A DNA stretch of 64,000 bases from Solidesulfovibrio alcoholivorans DSM 5433 (GTDB lineage: Bacteria; Desulfobacterota; Desulfovibrionia; Desulfovibrionales; Desulfovibrionaceae). A program made the translations under genes and the position numbers. The notes under the pieces are model-generated. The model did no database searches, had not been told where the DNA came from, and worked only from the letters and a program-made list of their open reading frames with translations. This document shows positions 55,669 to 63,800 of this stretch, piece by piece. The stretch is taken from NCBI RefSeq assembly GCF_000702665.1, contig NZ_JNJA01000002.1:496001-560000 (forward strand), given 5' to 3'. Each line of letters begins with the position of its first letter. Positions within the stretch are counted from its first letter, which is position 1.

Positions 55669-55989
55669 CTAGCCGAACAACTCCGAGTCCATGGTGAGCA
55701 TTTTCTCGGCGATCTTGTGCGAGTCGGGCTGGTAGGTCCCGGCCTCGACCTGCGCCTTGAGTACGGCCACCCGGTCGGAGCGCGTGTCCGGGGCGTCCTT
55801 GGCCGTGGTCGCGGCCAGGGAAACGAGCTTGGCGTCGCCGGAGAGCGTGACCTTGTCCGCCCCGGAAGCGCCGGAGGAAGATTCTCCGCCATCCGTGCGT
55901 GAAACCGAAGATGCGTCGCCTGCGCCGCCGCGCTTGACCCGGCTTTGGCCGTAGCCCTGATTGATTCCGAATACCGTCTTGATGTCCAT
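55669..55989 (-). CDS. flgM: Anti-sigma-28 factor FlgM
   Basis: 106 residues from the ATG at 55989 (GGGAGGGGG upstream). MDIKTVFGINQGYGQSRVKR is the usual start. The disordered Gly/Ser middle and C-terminal SDRVAVLKAQVEAGTYQPDSHKIAEKMLTMD are the sigma-28-binding helices. It holds FliA until it is exported through the finished hook. The gene is convergent to fliW and has its own FliA-type promoter. Confidence 0.93.
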   Translation of the reverse strand: MDIKTVFGINQGYGQSRVKRGGAGDASSVSRTDGGESSSGASGADKVTLSGDAKLVSLAATTAKDAPDTRSDRVAVLKAQVEAGTYQPDSHKIAEKMLTMDSELFG

Positions 55990-56023
55990 GGCTACCCCCT
56001 CCCGCATTGCTCCCTTGCATGAC

Positions 56024-56051
56024 GTATCGGCAGCGGGGGGACCGAAATTTA
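56024..56051 (-). promoter_or_regulatory. FliA (sigma-28) promoter upstream of flgM
   Basis: On the minus strand TAAATTTC is followed by GCCGATAC. TAAA and GCCGAT-A match the consensus (TAAA-N15-GCCGATAA) with one extra spacer base. The -35 TAAA overlaps the stop codon of the upstream DVU0524-type gene. This would place flgM under its own target sigma factor, a known class-3 arrangement. Confidence 0.65.
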
Positions 56052-56504
56052 GAGCATGGTTTCGTCGACTTTCTCCAGGGCCAGCTCCCACAGGCGCCTG
56101 AAAACCGCCGTCTTGAACTCTCCCGTGATCTCCTGCGGGCCGTCCGGGCCGTCCGTACGGAAAATCTGCATCTCCTGCTCTTCCGGAGGGTAGGCGAACA
56201 CGAGGGGGAACCCCAGTTCCTCTTCCAGGTCCGCCTTGATGTCCTCGACCACCGGCGTGTCCGATCCGGTCACGATGCAGTTTTCGACGATCTCGGCCGC
56301 CACCCGGCCCACGAGTTCCCGGCGCTTGGCCTCCCGGGAAATCCTGACCTCGTCCTCGGCCCCGACGGCCGCCAGGGACCGGCGGTAGCGGGCCAGTCGC
56401 CTGGCCGTGGTCACCTGCCGTCCGTAGGTGCGCAGCATGGCGCGGACCTGGTAGGGGATCGCGGTCAAGGCGTATATCTCCTTCTCACGGTGCTTATCGG
56501 ACAC
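56049..56504 (-). CDS. DVU0524-family FlgM-associated protein
   Basis: 151 residues from the GTG at 56504 (AAAGGTGG upstream). MSDKHREKEIYALTAIPYQVR opens it; the rest is soluble and acidic, with a helical middle (AKRRELVGRVAAEIVENCIVTG) and LEEELGFPLVFAYPPE near the end. The family is known mainly from its constant position before flgM in Desulfovibrio; function is not established. It is 60 bases upstream of flgM on the same strand and divergent from nadK. Confidence 0.85.
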   Translation of the reverse strand: MSDKHREKEIYALTAIPYQVRAMLRTYGRQVTTARRLARYRRSLAAVGAEDEVRISREAKRRELVGRVAAEIVENCIVTGSDTPVVEDIKADLEEELGFPLVFAYPPEEQEMQIFRTDGPDGPQEITGEFKTAVFRRLWELALEKVDETML

Positions 56505-56655
56505 GAAGGTTCCACCTTTAGAGGCATTGGCGAAAAAAATCCATGCCCGTCGTCGGGGCGGCCCGGCGACTTTCTTGTGTCGTCCGTGCCTTTGCCGTAT
56601 AAGGCCCTTCCTCCCCGGACCGGAAGGGGATAAACCCGAAAAACGGAAACCGGGC

Positions 56656-57519
56656 ATGCAAGGCGTTATACGAACCGTACTCGTCATCCACAAGGCGGAC
56701 CACGAAAAAGCCAGGGGCATGGCCTGGACCGTGGCCGAATGGCTGGCTGCGCGCGGCGTGGTCGCGCTGGTGCGGGAGAATTCTCCCGAGGCCCCGACCG
56801 TGGCCCATCCCCCCGGGGCCGTGCTCACCACCCCGCCCCAGCTGGCGCTGATCCTCGGCGGCGACGGCACCATGCTCTCGGCCGCCCGCCAGGGCGCGGC
56901 GGACGGTGTGCCGTTTCTCGGCATCAACCTCGGCCGTGTCGGGTTCATGACCTCGGCCGGGCTCGACGACTGGGCGCAAGTCCTCGGCGACATCCTGCAA
57001 AACGGCTTCGAGGAAGCCCGGCGCATCATGGTCGAGGTGACCGTCATCCGGGGCCACGAGACCGTCTATGCAACCACCGCGCTCAACGACGCGGTCATCA
57101 GTCGCGGAGCCATGGCCCGGCTCGCCGCCTTCGACGTCACCCTCGGCGACGTGGACGTCTGCACGCTGCGCGCCGACGGCGTGGTCATTTCCACGCCCAC
57201 GGGCTCCACGGCCTACTGCGTCTCGGCCGGGGGGCCGCTCATCTACCCCGGGCTCGACGTGCTTTGCGTGGTGCCCATCTGCCCGTTCCTAAGCGATTTC
57301 AAGCCGGTGGTCGTGCCGGCCGAATCCCCGGTGCGTCTGTCGCTCTCCGCGCCCGAGACCAACATGTACCTGACCTGCGACGGGCAGGAGCTTTTCCCTC
57401 TCGACGACAACGACGTGGTCGTGGTGCGCAAGTCCGAGCGCTGCCTGCGTCTGGCCATGCGCCCGGGGGACAGTTATTTCGGACGCCTGCGTCTCAAGGG
57501 GTTCATCAACAGGCCATGA
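56656..57519 (+). CDS. nadK: NAD kinase
   Basis: 287 residues. ATP/polyphosphate motif GGDGTMLSAARQ (NADK signature GGDGT). The second motif reads TALNDAVIS in place of the usual NE-diacid, a conservative Asp-for-Glu change. TPTGSTAYCVSAGGPL is intact. It makes NADP+ from NAD+. ATG at 56656 chosen. The stop overlaps the next gene start as ATGA. Confidence 0.94.
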   Translation: MQGVIRTVLVIHKADHEKARGMAWTVAEWLAARGVVALVRENSPEAPTVAHPPGAVLTTPPQLALILGGDGTMLSAARQGAADGVPFLGINLGRVGFMTSAGLDDWAQVLGDILQNGFEEARRIMVEVTVIRGHETVYATTALNDAVISRGAMARLAAFDVTLGDVDVCTLRADGVVISTPTGSTAYCVSAGGPLIYPGLDVLCVVPICPFLSDFKPVVVPAESPVRLSLSAPETNMYLTCDGQELFPLDDNDVVVVRKSERCLRLAMRPGDSYFGRLRLKGFINRP

Positions 57520-59282
57520 GGGACGTCCGCGTCGCCCCGATCTCCCTGACTCCGGGTCAGGCCCCGCGCTACGGCGGCGACCCTGTGCGCGATGCGTGGC
57601 TATTGCACTTCATGACCGAGAACAACCTCGATCACTTCATCGCCCCGGAGAAAAACGCCTCCCCCGAGCAGCTGCGCTTCATGGTTTCGCTTGCGCCCGA
57701 GGAAATCTACGTGCCGTGCTCGGACGAGATGTTCTCCCACCTCGTCAGCGAACGGGCCGACCCCCTGGTCGTGGCCGAGTACGACGCCCGCTTGGCCCGC
57801 ATCGGCCGGCTCATCGACGCCTACGTGCCCGACGCCTACACGGCGGTGAAGATCCGCAGCCTGTGCGAACTCAAGTACCGCCAGGCCATGACGCGGCCCA
57901 CGCTCATCCCGTCGCGCCTGGCCAAGCGGCTGTGCACGATTTTCCTCACCCAGTCCGGGCTCGACGACCCGTACCGCGAGCGCAAGCAGGCGAGCAACCG
58001 CCGGGCTTTCGCCTTCATCCAGAGCGAAGCCTTCCGCTCCATGCTCTACGCCTGCCCGGCCGACCTTCCCGGCTGCCGGGCCATTCCCGAACTGCGCTTC
58101 GCGCTGGACATGCTCGAGTTGCGCCGCCTGCTGCTTCTGGGCTCCATGCCCGGCATCTGGGACGGCTCCGGCGCGCTGCCCGGGCGCGAGGCCCTGGATG
58201 CGGCCATGAACGCCTTTCCGGCCGATTTCGCGCGTCTCGAGACCCTGCTCGACCCGCGCCGCGGCGGGGGCGGGCTCAAGATCCTTTTCCTGCCCGATAC
58301 GGCGGGCGGCGTCCTTTTCGACCTGCTGGCCGTGCGCACCCTGCTGCGCCTGGGCCACCGGGTGCTCGTGGCCCTCAAGGACGGATTCTATTACGAAGCG
58401 CCCACGGCCTGGGACCCGGACGGCGACCCGATCCTGGACGCGGCCCTGGCCGGAGCCCATTTCCTGACCGATTCCCGCGTGACCAAGAACGAATTGCTGC
58501 GGATCATGCGCGAAAATCCGCTGACCGTCATTTCCGACGGCACGCGCGAGCGCCTCAACCTCTACCGGGTGTCCGTGACCTTCGCCCGGGCCTGGAAGGA
58601 GGCCGACCTGATCCTGGCCAGGGGGCGGCTCAACCACCGCCGGCTGATCCAGACGAGCCACCTGTTCACCCGGGACGTGGCCTGCTTCTACGCCGAGGGA
58701 CCAGGGGGGCTGCGCCTGGATTTCAAGCCCCGGGCGCCGTCGGCGCGCTCGTTTACCGAGGCCGACATCACGGCCAAGGCCGAGGAGATCATCGCCGCCA
58801 TGCGCGCGGCCAAGGCCGCAGGCAAAGCGGTGATGTTCTACAGCGCCGTCATCGGCTCCATCCCCGGCCAGACGAAAACGGCCATCGAGCTGGTCACGGT
58901 CTTCGTGGCCCATTTGCGCGAAAAACTGCCGGGCACCTGCATCATCAATCCCGCCGAGCATTTCGAGGAAGGCATGGACGCCGACGACCTGATGTTCATG
59001 TGGGAGAAGGTGCAGCGCAGCGGATTGATCGACGTCTGGCGGTTCCAGTCGCACTACGACATCGAAAAGAGCTTCGGCCTGCTCGGGCGCGGCGTGCCGC
59101 CGGTGTGGGCGGGCAAGGACGCGACCTTTTCCACGGGCTGCACCAAGGAGATGCACATCGCGCTCTCCATGCAGGCGCGCCAGCCGGAAATGCAGATCAT
59201 CGGCCCGGACCCGGAAAAGTTCTTTCGCCGCCGCGAATACGGCGTGGGCAAGTTCTGCGACGCCGGCATCGACTGCCGCTAG
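57516..59282 (+). CDS. ARMT1/DUF89-like protein (possible damage-control phosphatase)
   Basis: 588 residues. A long N-terminal helical domain (about 1-240) precedes a core with DUF89-like order: ILFLPDTAGGVLFDLLAVRTLLRLGH (metal-binding Asp), VALKDGFYYEAPTAWDPD, FLTDSRVTKNELLRI, VISDGT and ADLILARGRLNHRR. DUF89 enzymes are metal-dependent phosphatases that remove damaged or excess phosphometabolites. Here metal residues are only partly recognisable, so activity is inferred. Translationally coupled to nadK (four-base overlap), which suggests a nucleotide-cofactor substrate. Confidence 0.7.
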   Translation: MRDVRVAPISLTPGQAPRYGGDPVRDAWLLHFMTENNLDHFIAPEKNASPEQLRFMVSLAPEEIYVPCSDEMFSHLVSERADPLVVAEYDARLARIGRLIDAYVPDAYTAVKIRSLCELKYRQAMTRPTLIPSRLAKRLCTIFLTQSGLDDPYRERKQASNRRAFAFIQSEAFRSMLYACPADLPGCRAIPELRFALDMLELRRLLLLGSMPGIWDGSGALPGREALDAAMNAFPADFARLETLLDPRRGGGGLKILFLPDTAGGVLFDLLAVRTLLRLGHRVLVALKDGFYYEAPTAWDPDGDPILDAALAGAHFLTDSRVTKNELLRIMRENPLTVISDGTRERLNLYRVSVTFARAWKEADLILARGRLNHRRLIQTSHLFTRDVACFYAEGPGGLRLDFKPRAPSARSFTEADITAKAEEIIAAMRAAKAAGKAVMFYSAVIGSIPGQTKTAIELVTVFVAHLREKLPGTCIINPAEHFEEGMDADDLMFMWEKVQRSGLIDVWRFQSHYDIEKSFGLLGRGVPPVWAGKDATFSTGCTKEMHIALSMQARQPEMQIIGPDPEKFFRRREYGVGKFCDAGIDCR

Positions 59283-59300
59283 CGCCTCCGCCCTTTCTGG

Positions 59301-59427
59301 AGAGAGGAATTCCTGTCGAAGACGCGTCGCAAGGACGCACGGCGCGGCGCACGATTGCGGCCGCGGGATGGCGCATTTCTCTTGGGAGGTCCAGGAGGGG
59401 CCTGAGCCACTCCTGGCCGCCGGAGGC
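59301..59427 (+). repeat. Palindromic repeat, copy F, extended form
   Basis: AGAGAGGAATT and CGAAGACGCGTCG (shared with copy D), then after about 50 less-conserved bases GGTCCAGGAGGGG, loop CCTGAGC, CACTCCTGG, CCGCCGGAGGCG. It lies between convergent genes, with the tail facing the der 3' end 32 bases away. Confidence 0.75.
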
Positions 59428-59459
59428 GTCCCCCCCGTCCCCTCTTCTCCGAAGGGCTT

Positions 59460-60800
59460 CTATTCCTTGGGCTTGTGGCTGTCGCGGCAGACGACCTTGA
59501 CCGGGGCCATGGTGATGCCGAAGAGTTTGCGCAGGGCGTTTTCCAGGTACTTCGCGTAGGAGTCGCGCACGCGGGCCGTGTCGCTGACGAAAAAGACGAA
59601 CGTCGGCGGCGGATCGGAGGCCTGGGTCAGGTAGTAGAACTTGGCGCGGCGGCCGTTGACCAGGGGCGGCTGGTGCTTGTCCAGCACCTCGCGCATGGCC
59701 CGGTTGAGCGCGCCCGTGCCCACGCGGATCTTGCATTCCGCCCAGACGGCCTCGGCCATGGGCAGCACCTTGCCCACGCCCTTGCCCTTGGCCGCGGCGA
59801 TGTAGAGCACCGGCACGTGGGAACACATGCGCAGCTCCTCCGCAATGTCCTTGCGCAGCTCCACCATGTCCTTTTGCGCAATCAGATCGATCTTGTTGAC
59901 CACGATGACAAACGGCGTGCGTTCCTTGTCCAGATAGGAAATGAGGCGCTTGTCCTGGACGCCGACCCCGCCCGTGGCGTCGATGACCACCACGGCCACG
60001 TCGGCGCGCTTGGCGCTCGAGAGCGCCTTGCCCACGCTGTCGCGCTCCAGGTCGTCGGTGATGCGGGTGCGCTTGCGCACGCCCGCCGTGTCCACGAACA
60101 CGTAGCGTCGGCCGTTTTTCACCACCACCGCGTCCACGGCGTCGCGGGTGGTGCCGGCCACTTCGCTGACGATGACGCGCTCCTCGCCGAGCAGGGCGTT
60201 GACCAGCGACGACTTGCCGGCGTTGGGGCGGCCGAGCACGGCCAGACGCAGGCCGGCCTGTACCGGTTCGCCCCGCGTTTCCGCCGCATCCGTCGCTTCC
60301 GCCTCTTCGGGCAGGGCCTTGAGAAGAGCATCGACCAAGTCGTTCATGCCGTGGCCGTGGGCGGCGGAAACAGGGAGCAGGGGCAGGCCCCAGGCGTGGA
60401 AATCACTCAGGGCGGCGCTCACGCGCTCCTCGCCGTCCACCTTGTTGACGGCCACGACCACCGGCTTGCCCACGCGGCGCAGCCGTTCGGCCACCTCGTC
60501 GTCGAGGGTCGTGCGACCGGCCCGGCCGTCCACGAGGAACAGCACCACGTCGGCCATGGTGAGCGCGGCCTCGGCCTGGACGACGATCATGCGGTCGAGC
60601 CCCTCGGGCACGTCGAAGTCCATGCCGCCGGTATCGACCAGGGTCACGGCCCGACCGTCCAGGGAGGCCGAGGCCTCCAGCCGGTCACGGGTGACGCCCG
60701 GACGGTCGTGGGTGATGGCCTTGCGCCGTCTGGCCAGGCGGTTGAACAGGGTGGACTTGCCGACGTTGGGGCGTCCGACGATGGCCACGATAGGGGGCAT
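59460..60800 (-). CDS. der: Ribosome biogenesis GTPase Der (EngA)
   Basis: 446 residues with two tandem GTPase domains: G1 motifs GRPNVGKST (near residue 10) and GRPNAGKSS (near 195), DTGG and DTAG switch motifs, and two NKxD motifs (NKVDG, NKID). A KH-like C-domain follows ([23 protein letters not shown]). It acts in 50S assembly. Upstream of it a 197-base gap, without a recognised feature, separates it from the acetyltransferase gene. Confidence 0.97.
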   Translation of the reverse strand: MPPIVAIVGRPNVGKSTLFNRLARRRKAITHDRPGVTRDRLEASASLDGRAVTLVDTGGMDFDVPEGLDRMIVVQAEAALTMADVVLFLVDGRAGRTTLDDEVAERLRRVGKPVVVAVNKVDGEERVSAALSDFHAWGLPLLPVSAAHGHGMNDLVDALLKALPEEAEATDAAETRGEPVQAGLRLAVLGRPNAGKSSLVNALLGEERVIVSEVAGTTRDAVDAVVVKNGRRYVFVDTAGVRKRTRITDDLERDSVGKALSSAKRADVAVVVIDATGGVGVQDKRLISYLDKERTPFVIVVNKIDLIAQKDMVELRKDIAEELRMCSHVPVLYIAAAKGKGVGKVLPMAEAVWAECKIRVGTGALNRAMREVLDKHQPPLVNGRRAKFYYLTQASDPPPTFVFFVSDTARVRDSYAKYLENALRKLFGITMAPVKVVCRDSHKPKE

Positions 60801-60997
60801 GGGGTATCGGTCTCCTTGGGGGCTAGGGAAAAGGCGAGGCGGTCATCCCGTGTGCAAACGGGAGCCAGAGGCTTGACCACGACTTTCCCGCCATGTCAAC
60901 CGCAAATACGAAAAGTCGCGTTCCGGGTCAATCGACCGGACCCTTTGCCCGCAATCCGCGGCGCGCAGGCGAGGGGCCGGGCGTGGGAGGCGGGGCG

Positions 60998-61651
60998 TCA
61001 CTCCCCGGCGGCACGCTCCAGGGCGTCCACGTCCGCGCCGGCGATCAGGGGGAGATGACGGGCGATCTTGGCGTAGGGCCAGTCCCACCAGGCGACGGCC
61101 AGCAGGCGCTCGACCACGGCGTCGGGAAAGCGCTGGCGGATGACGCGCGCGGGATTGCCGCCGACGATGGCGTAGGGCGGCACGTCCTTGGCGACAAGGC
61201 TGCCGGAGCCGACGATGGCGCCGTGGCCGATGGTGCGGCCGGGCATGATCGTCGCGCCGAATCCGATCCAGGCGTCGTTGCCGACCACGGTGTCGCCGCG
61301 GCTCTGGCACAGCGGCGGGGCGGCCTCCCAGCCGTCGCTGAAGATGCCGAAGGGGTAGGTGGATACCGGAGCGAGTTCGTGGTTGGCGCCGTTCATGAGG
61401 AAGCGCACGCCGCTGCCCAGGGCGCAAAAGGAGCCGATCAGGAGTTTGTCGCCGATGAAATCGAAGTGGTACAGGACGTTGTGGGTCTCGAAGTCCTCGG
61501 CCCGCGCATCGGGCGTGCCCGTGACGTCGAAATAGGTGAATGCGCCCACGCTGATATTGGGCCGCGTGATGCAGTTTTTTAAAAATACGAGCTTGTCGTA
61601 GCCCGTGATCGGGTGGAGGACGTCCGGGTCCGGATAACGCGCGACGGGCAT
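60998..61651 (-). CDS. Vat/CatB-type hexapeptide-repeat acetyltransferase
   Basis: 217 residues from the ATG at 61651 (AAGGAGTATGGC upstream). The left-handed beta-helix is shown by repeated [IVL]-G-x-x-x-x units (LLIGSFCALGSGVRFLM, AWIGFGATIMPGRTIGHGA, IVGSGSLVAKDV). Catalytic-type His is in NGANHELAPVSTYPF, and WWDWP matches the C-terminal motif of the xenobiotic acetyltransferase group. Members of the group acetylate chloramphenicol or streptogramins, but most chromosomal copies have unknown acceptors. Resistance is not implied here. Confidence 0.85.
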   Translation of the reverse strand: MPVARYPDPDVLHPITGYDKLVFLKNCITRPNISVGAFTYFDVTGTPDARAEDFETHNVLYHFDFIGDKLLIGSFCALGSGVRFLMNGANHELAPVSTYPFGIFSDGWEAAPPLCQSRGDTVVGNDAWIGFGATIMPGRTIGHGAIVGSGSLVAKDVPPYAIVGGNPARVIRQRFPDAVVERLLAVAWWDWPYAKIARHLPLIAGADVDALERAAGE

Positions 61652-61690
61652 GCCATACTCCTTGCCGGACGTTTTCAATCGGAATGGGGT

Positions 61691-61732
61691 GGTCCAGGAG
61701 GGGACCTCGTCCCCTCCTGGCCGCCGGAGGCG
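61691..61732 (+). repeat. Palindromic repeat, copy G (3' of thi4)
   Basis: GGTCCAGGAGGGG, loop ACCTCGT, CCCCTCCTGG, CCGCCGGAGGC: the cleanest copy. Tail 13 bases from the thi4 stop; the other side faces the acetyltransferase gene start. Confidence 0.8.
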
Positions 61733-61745
61733 TTTTCCCCCGAAA

Positions 61746-62537
61746 TTACCCGCGCAGCTTCGCGGCGATGTCCGCCGCGACCTTCTCTCCCGAGAGCAGC
61801 ATGCCGCCGAAGATCGGCCCCATGCGGTAGGAGCCGAAGCTCGCGTTGGCGGCCATGCCGGCGACATAGAGTCCGGGGAAGATCTCCCGGGTGTTCTTCA
61901 CGGTATTGGTCTCGGCCACTTCGGCCCACATGGACTGCTCGCCCTCGATGCCGCCGGAGGGCGTGAGCAGCTTGACGTCGTTTTTGCGCACCAGCGTGTG
62001 CAGCACTTCCACGGCATGGCCCGTGGCCTCGACGAGGTACTTGCAGCCGAGCACCACCGGGTCCACGTGCAGGCCGGCGATCTCCACCGGCGAGGAATTG
62101 ATGACGATGCCGGTGATGCGTTTGCCGCCGCCAACTTCGCGCAGCACCACGTCCTCGACGCTCATGCAGTTGAACACCTTGGCTCCGGCCAGGCAGGCGG
62201 CGGAGGCGAGCGTGGTGGTGGCGGCCACGGCATCGGCGGTGAAGTAGTTTTCCTTGTAGCGCTTGACGGGCACGCCGACGTCGGTGAGCAGGTGGGCGCT
62301 TTCCTCCTGCACCACGATGACGTTGTAGGTCATGCCGCCACCCCACATGCCGCCGCCAAGCGACAGCTTGCGCTCGAAAAGCGCGACGTTGAACCCGTCC
62401 TTGGCGAGCAGGCGCGCGGCGGTCAGGCCCGAAGGCCCGCCGCCGACAATGGCGACGTCGAGGTCGAGGCTCGATTTGAACTTGGCGAAATACTCGTCGA
62501 CGATGGCTTCGGTGATGGTGCGTTCGTCCAGAGGCAT
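61746..62537 (-). CDS. thi4: Sulfide-dependent adenosine diphosphate thiazole synthase
   Basis: 263 residues. It makes the thiazole part of thiamin from NAD, glycine and sulfide. The dinucleotide-binding GGGPSGLTAA (32-41) and GGGMWGGGMTYN are conserved. At the position where yeast Thi4 carries its sacrificial Cys, this protein has His157 in LHVDP. That marks the catalytic, sulfide-using form of archaea and anaerobic bacteria. The C-terminal SFGSYRMGPIFGGMLLSGEK is intact. It follows mtnA by 24 bases on the same strand. Confidence 0.93.
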   Translation of the reverse strand: MPLDERTITEAIVDEYFAKFKSSLDLDVAIVGGGPSGLTAARLLAKDGFNVALFERKLSLGGGMWGGGMTYNVIVVQEESAHLLTDVGVPVKRYKENYFTADAVAATTTLASAACLAGAKVFNCMSVEDVVLREVGGGKRITGIVINSSPVEIAGLHVDPVVLGCKYLVEATGHAVEVLHTLVRKNDVKLLTPSGGIEGEQSMWAEVAETNTVKNTREIFPGLYVAGMAANASFGSYRMGPIFGGMLLSGEKVAADIAAKLRG

Positions 62538-62561
62538 GGTGCGTCCTTGAGGCTTAGGCGT

Positions 62562-63605
62562 TTATTTGCCGCCGATGGCGGCGCGGATGGAGTCCGTGTA
62601 GGGCGCGGTGAGCACGCCCTTTTCGGTGATGATGCCGGCGATGAGCTCGGCCGGGGTGACGTCGAAGGCGAAGTTGTAGACCGGGACGTTTTCCGGGGTG
62701 ATGCGGTGCTCGCCCACATGGGTCACTTCGCGCGGAGTGCGGTCCTCGATGGGGATGAGGTCGCCGCTTGGCAGGGTCAGGTCGAAGGTCGAGGCCGGGG
62801 CGGCCACGTAGAAGGGCACGCCGTGGGCCTTGGCGGCCAGGGCCACGGTGTAGGTGCCGATCTTGTTGGCGGCGTCGCCGTTGGCCGCGATGCGGTCCGC
62901 GCCGACCACGACCTTTTGCACCATGCCCTTTTTCATGAGGTGCCCGACGGCGTTGTCGCAGGCGACCGTGACCGGGATGCCTTCCTTGGCCAGCTCGTAG
63001 GCGGTCAGGCGCGCGCCCTGGAGGAAGGGCCGCGTCTCGTTGGCGATGACCTGGATGCGCTTGCCCTGCTCGAAGGCGGCGCGGATGACGCCGAGCGCCG
63101 TGCCGTAGCCGGCCGTGGCCAGGGCCCCGGCGTTGCAGTGGGTCATGACGGTGTCGCCGTCGGCAATGAGCGCCGCGCCGTTTTTGCCCATGCGCTTGTT
63201 GATCTCGATGTCCTCGGCGTGCATGTGCTGGGCCTCGCCGAGCCAGGTCGAAAGCAGGGCCTCGCGGGTCGCGTCGCCGAGCGCGTTCCATGACTGGCGC
63301 ATGCGTGACACCGCCCAGCGCAGGTTGACGGCCGTGGGGCGGGCCTCCTCGAGATCGCGCAGCAGCGATTGCAGGCGCTCCTTCCAGCCGTCGCCGGCCT
63401 CGCCGGCCTCGCGGGCGGCCAGGTAGCAGCCGTAGGCGGCCGTGACGCCGATGGCCGGCGCGCCGCGCACCACCATGGTCTGCAAGGCGTAGATGGTGTC
63501 GGCGGTATTGCGGCAGACGAAGGACTCCTCGCGGTCGGGCAGAAAACGCTGGTCCAGGAGCAGCAAGGCCTGCCGTTCGGCGCAAAAGGCGATGTGGTCG
63601 GTCAT
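62562..63605 (-). CDS. mtnA: Methylthioribose-1-phosphate isomerase
   Basis: 347 residues. It converts 5-methylthioribose-1-phosphate to methylthioribulose-1-phosphate in methionine salvage. Conserved [32 protein letters not shown] (catalytic Cys), [18 protein letters not shown] (catalytic Asp) and FDVTPAELI. No other salvage genes adjoin. In anaerobes the enzyme can also serve 5'-deoxyadenosine disposal. It is the first gene of an mtnA-thi4 pair. There is no recognisable TPP riboswitch upstream. Confidence 0.95.
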   Translation of the reverse strand: MTDHIAFCAERQALLLLDQRFLPDREESFVCRNTADTIYALQTMVVRGAPAIGVTAAYGCYLAAREAGEAGDGWKERLQSLLRDLEEARPTAVNLRWAVSRMRQSWNALGDATREALLSTWLGEAQHMHAEDIEINKRMGKNGAALIADGDTVMTHCNAGALATAGYGTALGVIRAAFEQGKRIQVIANETRPFLQGARLTAYELAKEGIPVTVACDNAVGHLMKKGMVQKVVVGADRIAANGDAANKIGTYTVALAAKAHGVPFYVAAPASTFDLTLPSGDLIPIEDRTPREVTHVGEHRITPENVPVYNFAFDVTPAELIAGIITEKGVLTAPYTDSIRAAIGGK

Positions 63606-63639
63606 GATCGTGTTTCCGTCAGCATGTGGTGCGGGGTTG

Positions 63640-63690
63640 CGATGCCCCCGGCCGGGGGCGGGGGGACGATTCCCCCGGGGCGCGGCGCGC
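63640..63690 (+). repeat. GC hairpins upstream of mtnA, possibly a degenerate repeat copy
   Basis: GCCCCCGG/CCGGGGGC and CGGGGGGACG/TTCCCCCGGG stems sit 35-85 bases before the mtnA start. They resemble the first hairpin of the repeat family (CCGGGGGG, short loop, CCCCCCGG), but the GGTCC and CCGCCGGAGGC parts are missing. Confidence 0.4.
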
Positions 63691-63763
63691 GGGGGAGCGT
63701 CGCGACAGCAAAGTCATTGTTCGGGCGTTGGTGCGGCGGCATGGCCCGGCCTTTGGGGCGCTT

Positions 63764-63789
63764 TTCGGAAATACGGCCGTATTTGCGAA
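63764..63789. promoter_or_regulatory. 26-bp near-perfect palindrome between gatB and mtnA
   Basis: The core AAATACGGCCGTATTT (63769-63784) is a perfect palindrome, extended by TTCG and CGAA across one mismatched pair. It stands 11 bases after the gatB stop and about 160 bases upstream of mtnA, in an otherwise GC-rich gap. It fits an operator for a dimeric regulator, or an RNA hairpin at the gatB 3' end. Confidence 0.45.
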
Positions 63790-63800
63790 GGCGCGCACCG

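Noticed and set aside
60998-61651. Antibiotic-resistance call for the Vat/CatB-like gene
   Set aside because: The fold and motif match the broad xenobiotic acetyltransferase family, but chromosomal members mostly have unknown acceptors and there is no mobile context.
63606-63800. TPP riboswitch upstream of mtnA-thi4
   Set aside because: No CUGAGA or GGAUAAUG-like segments on the minus strand; only GC hairpins and the 26-bp palindrome.
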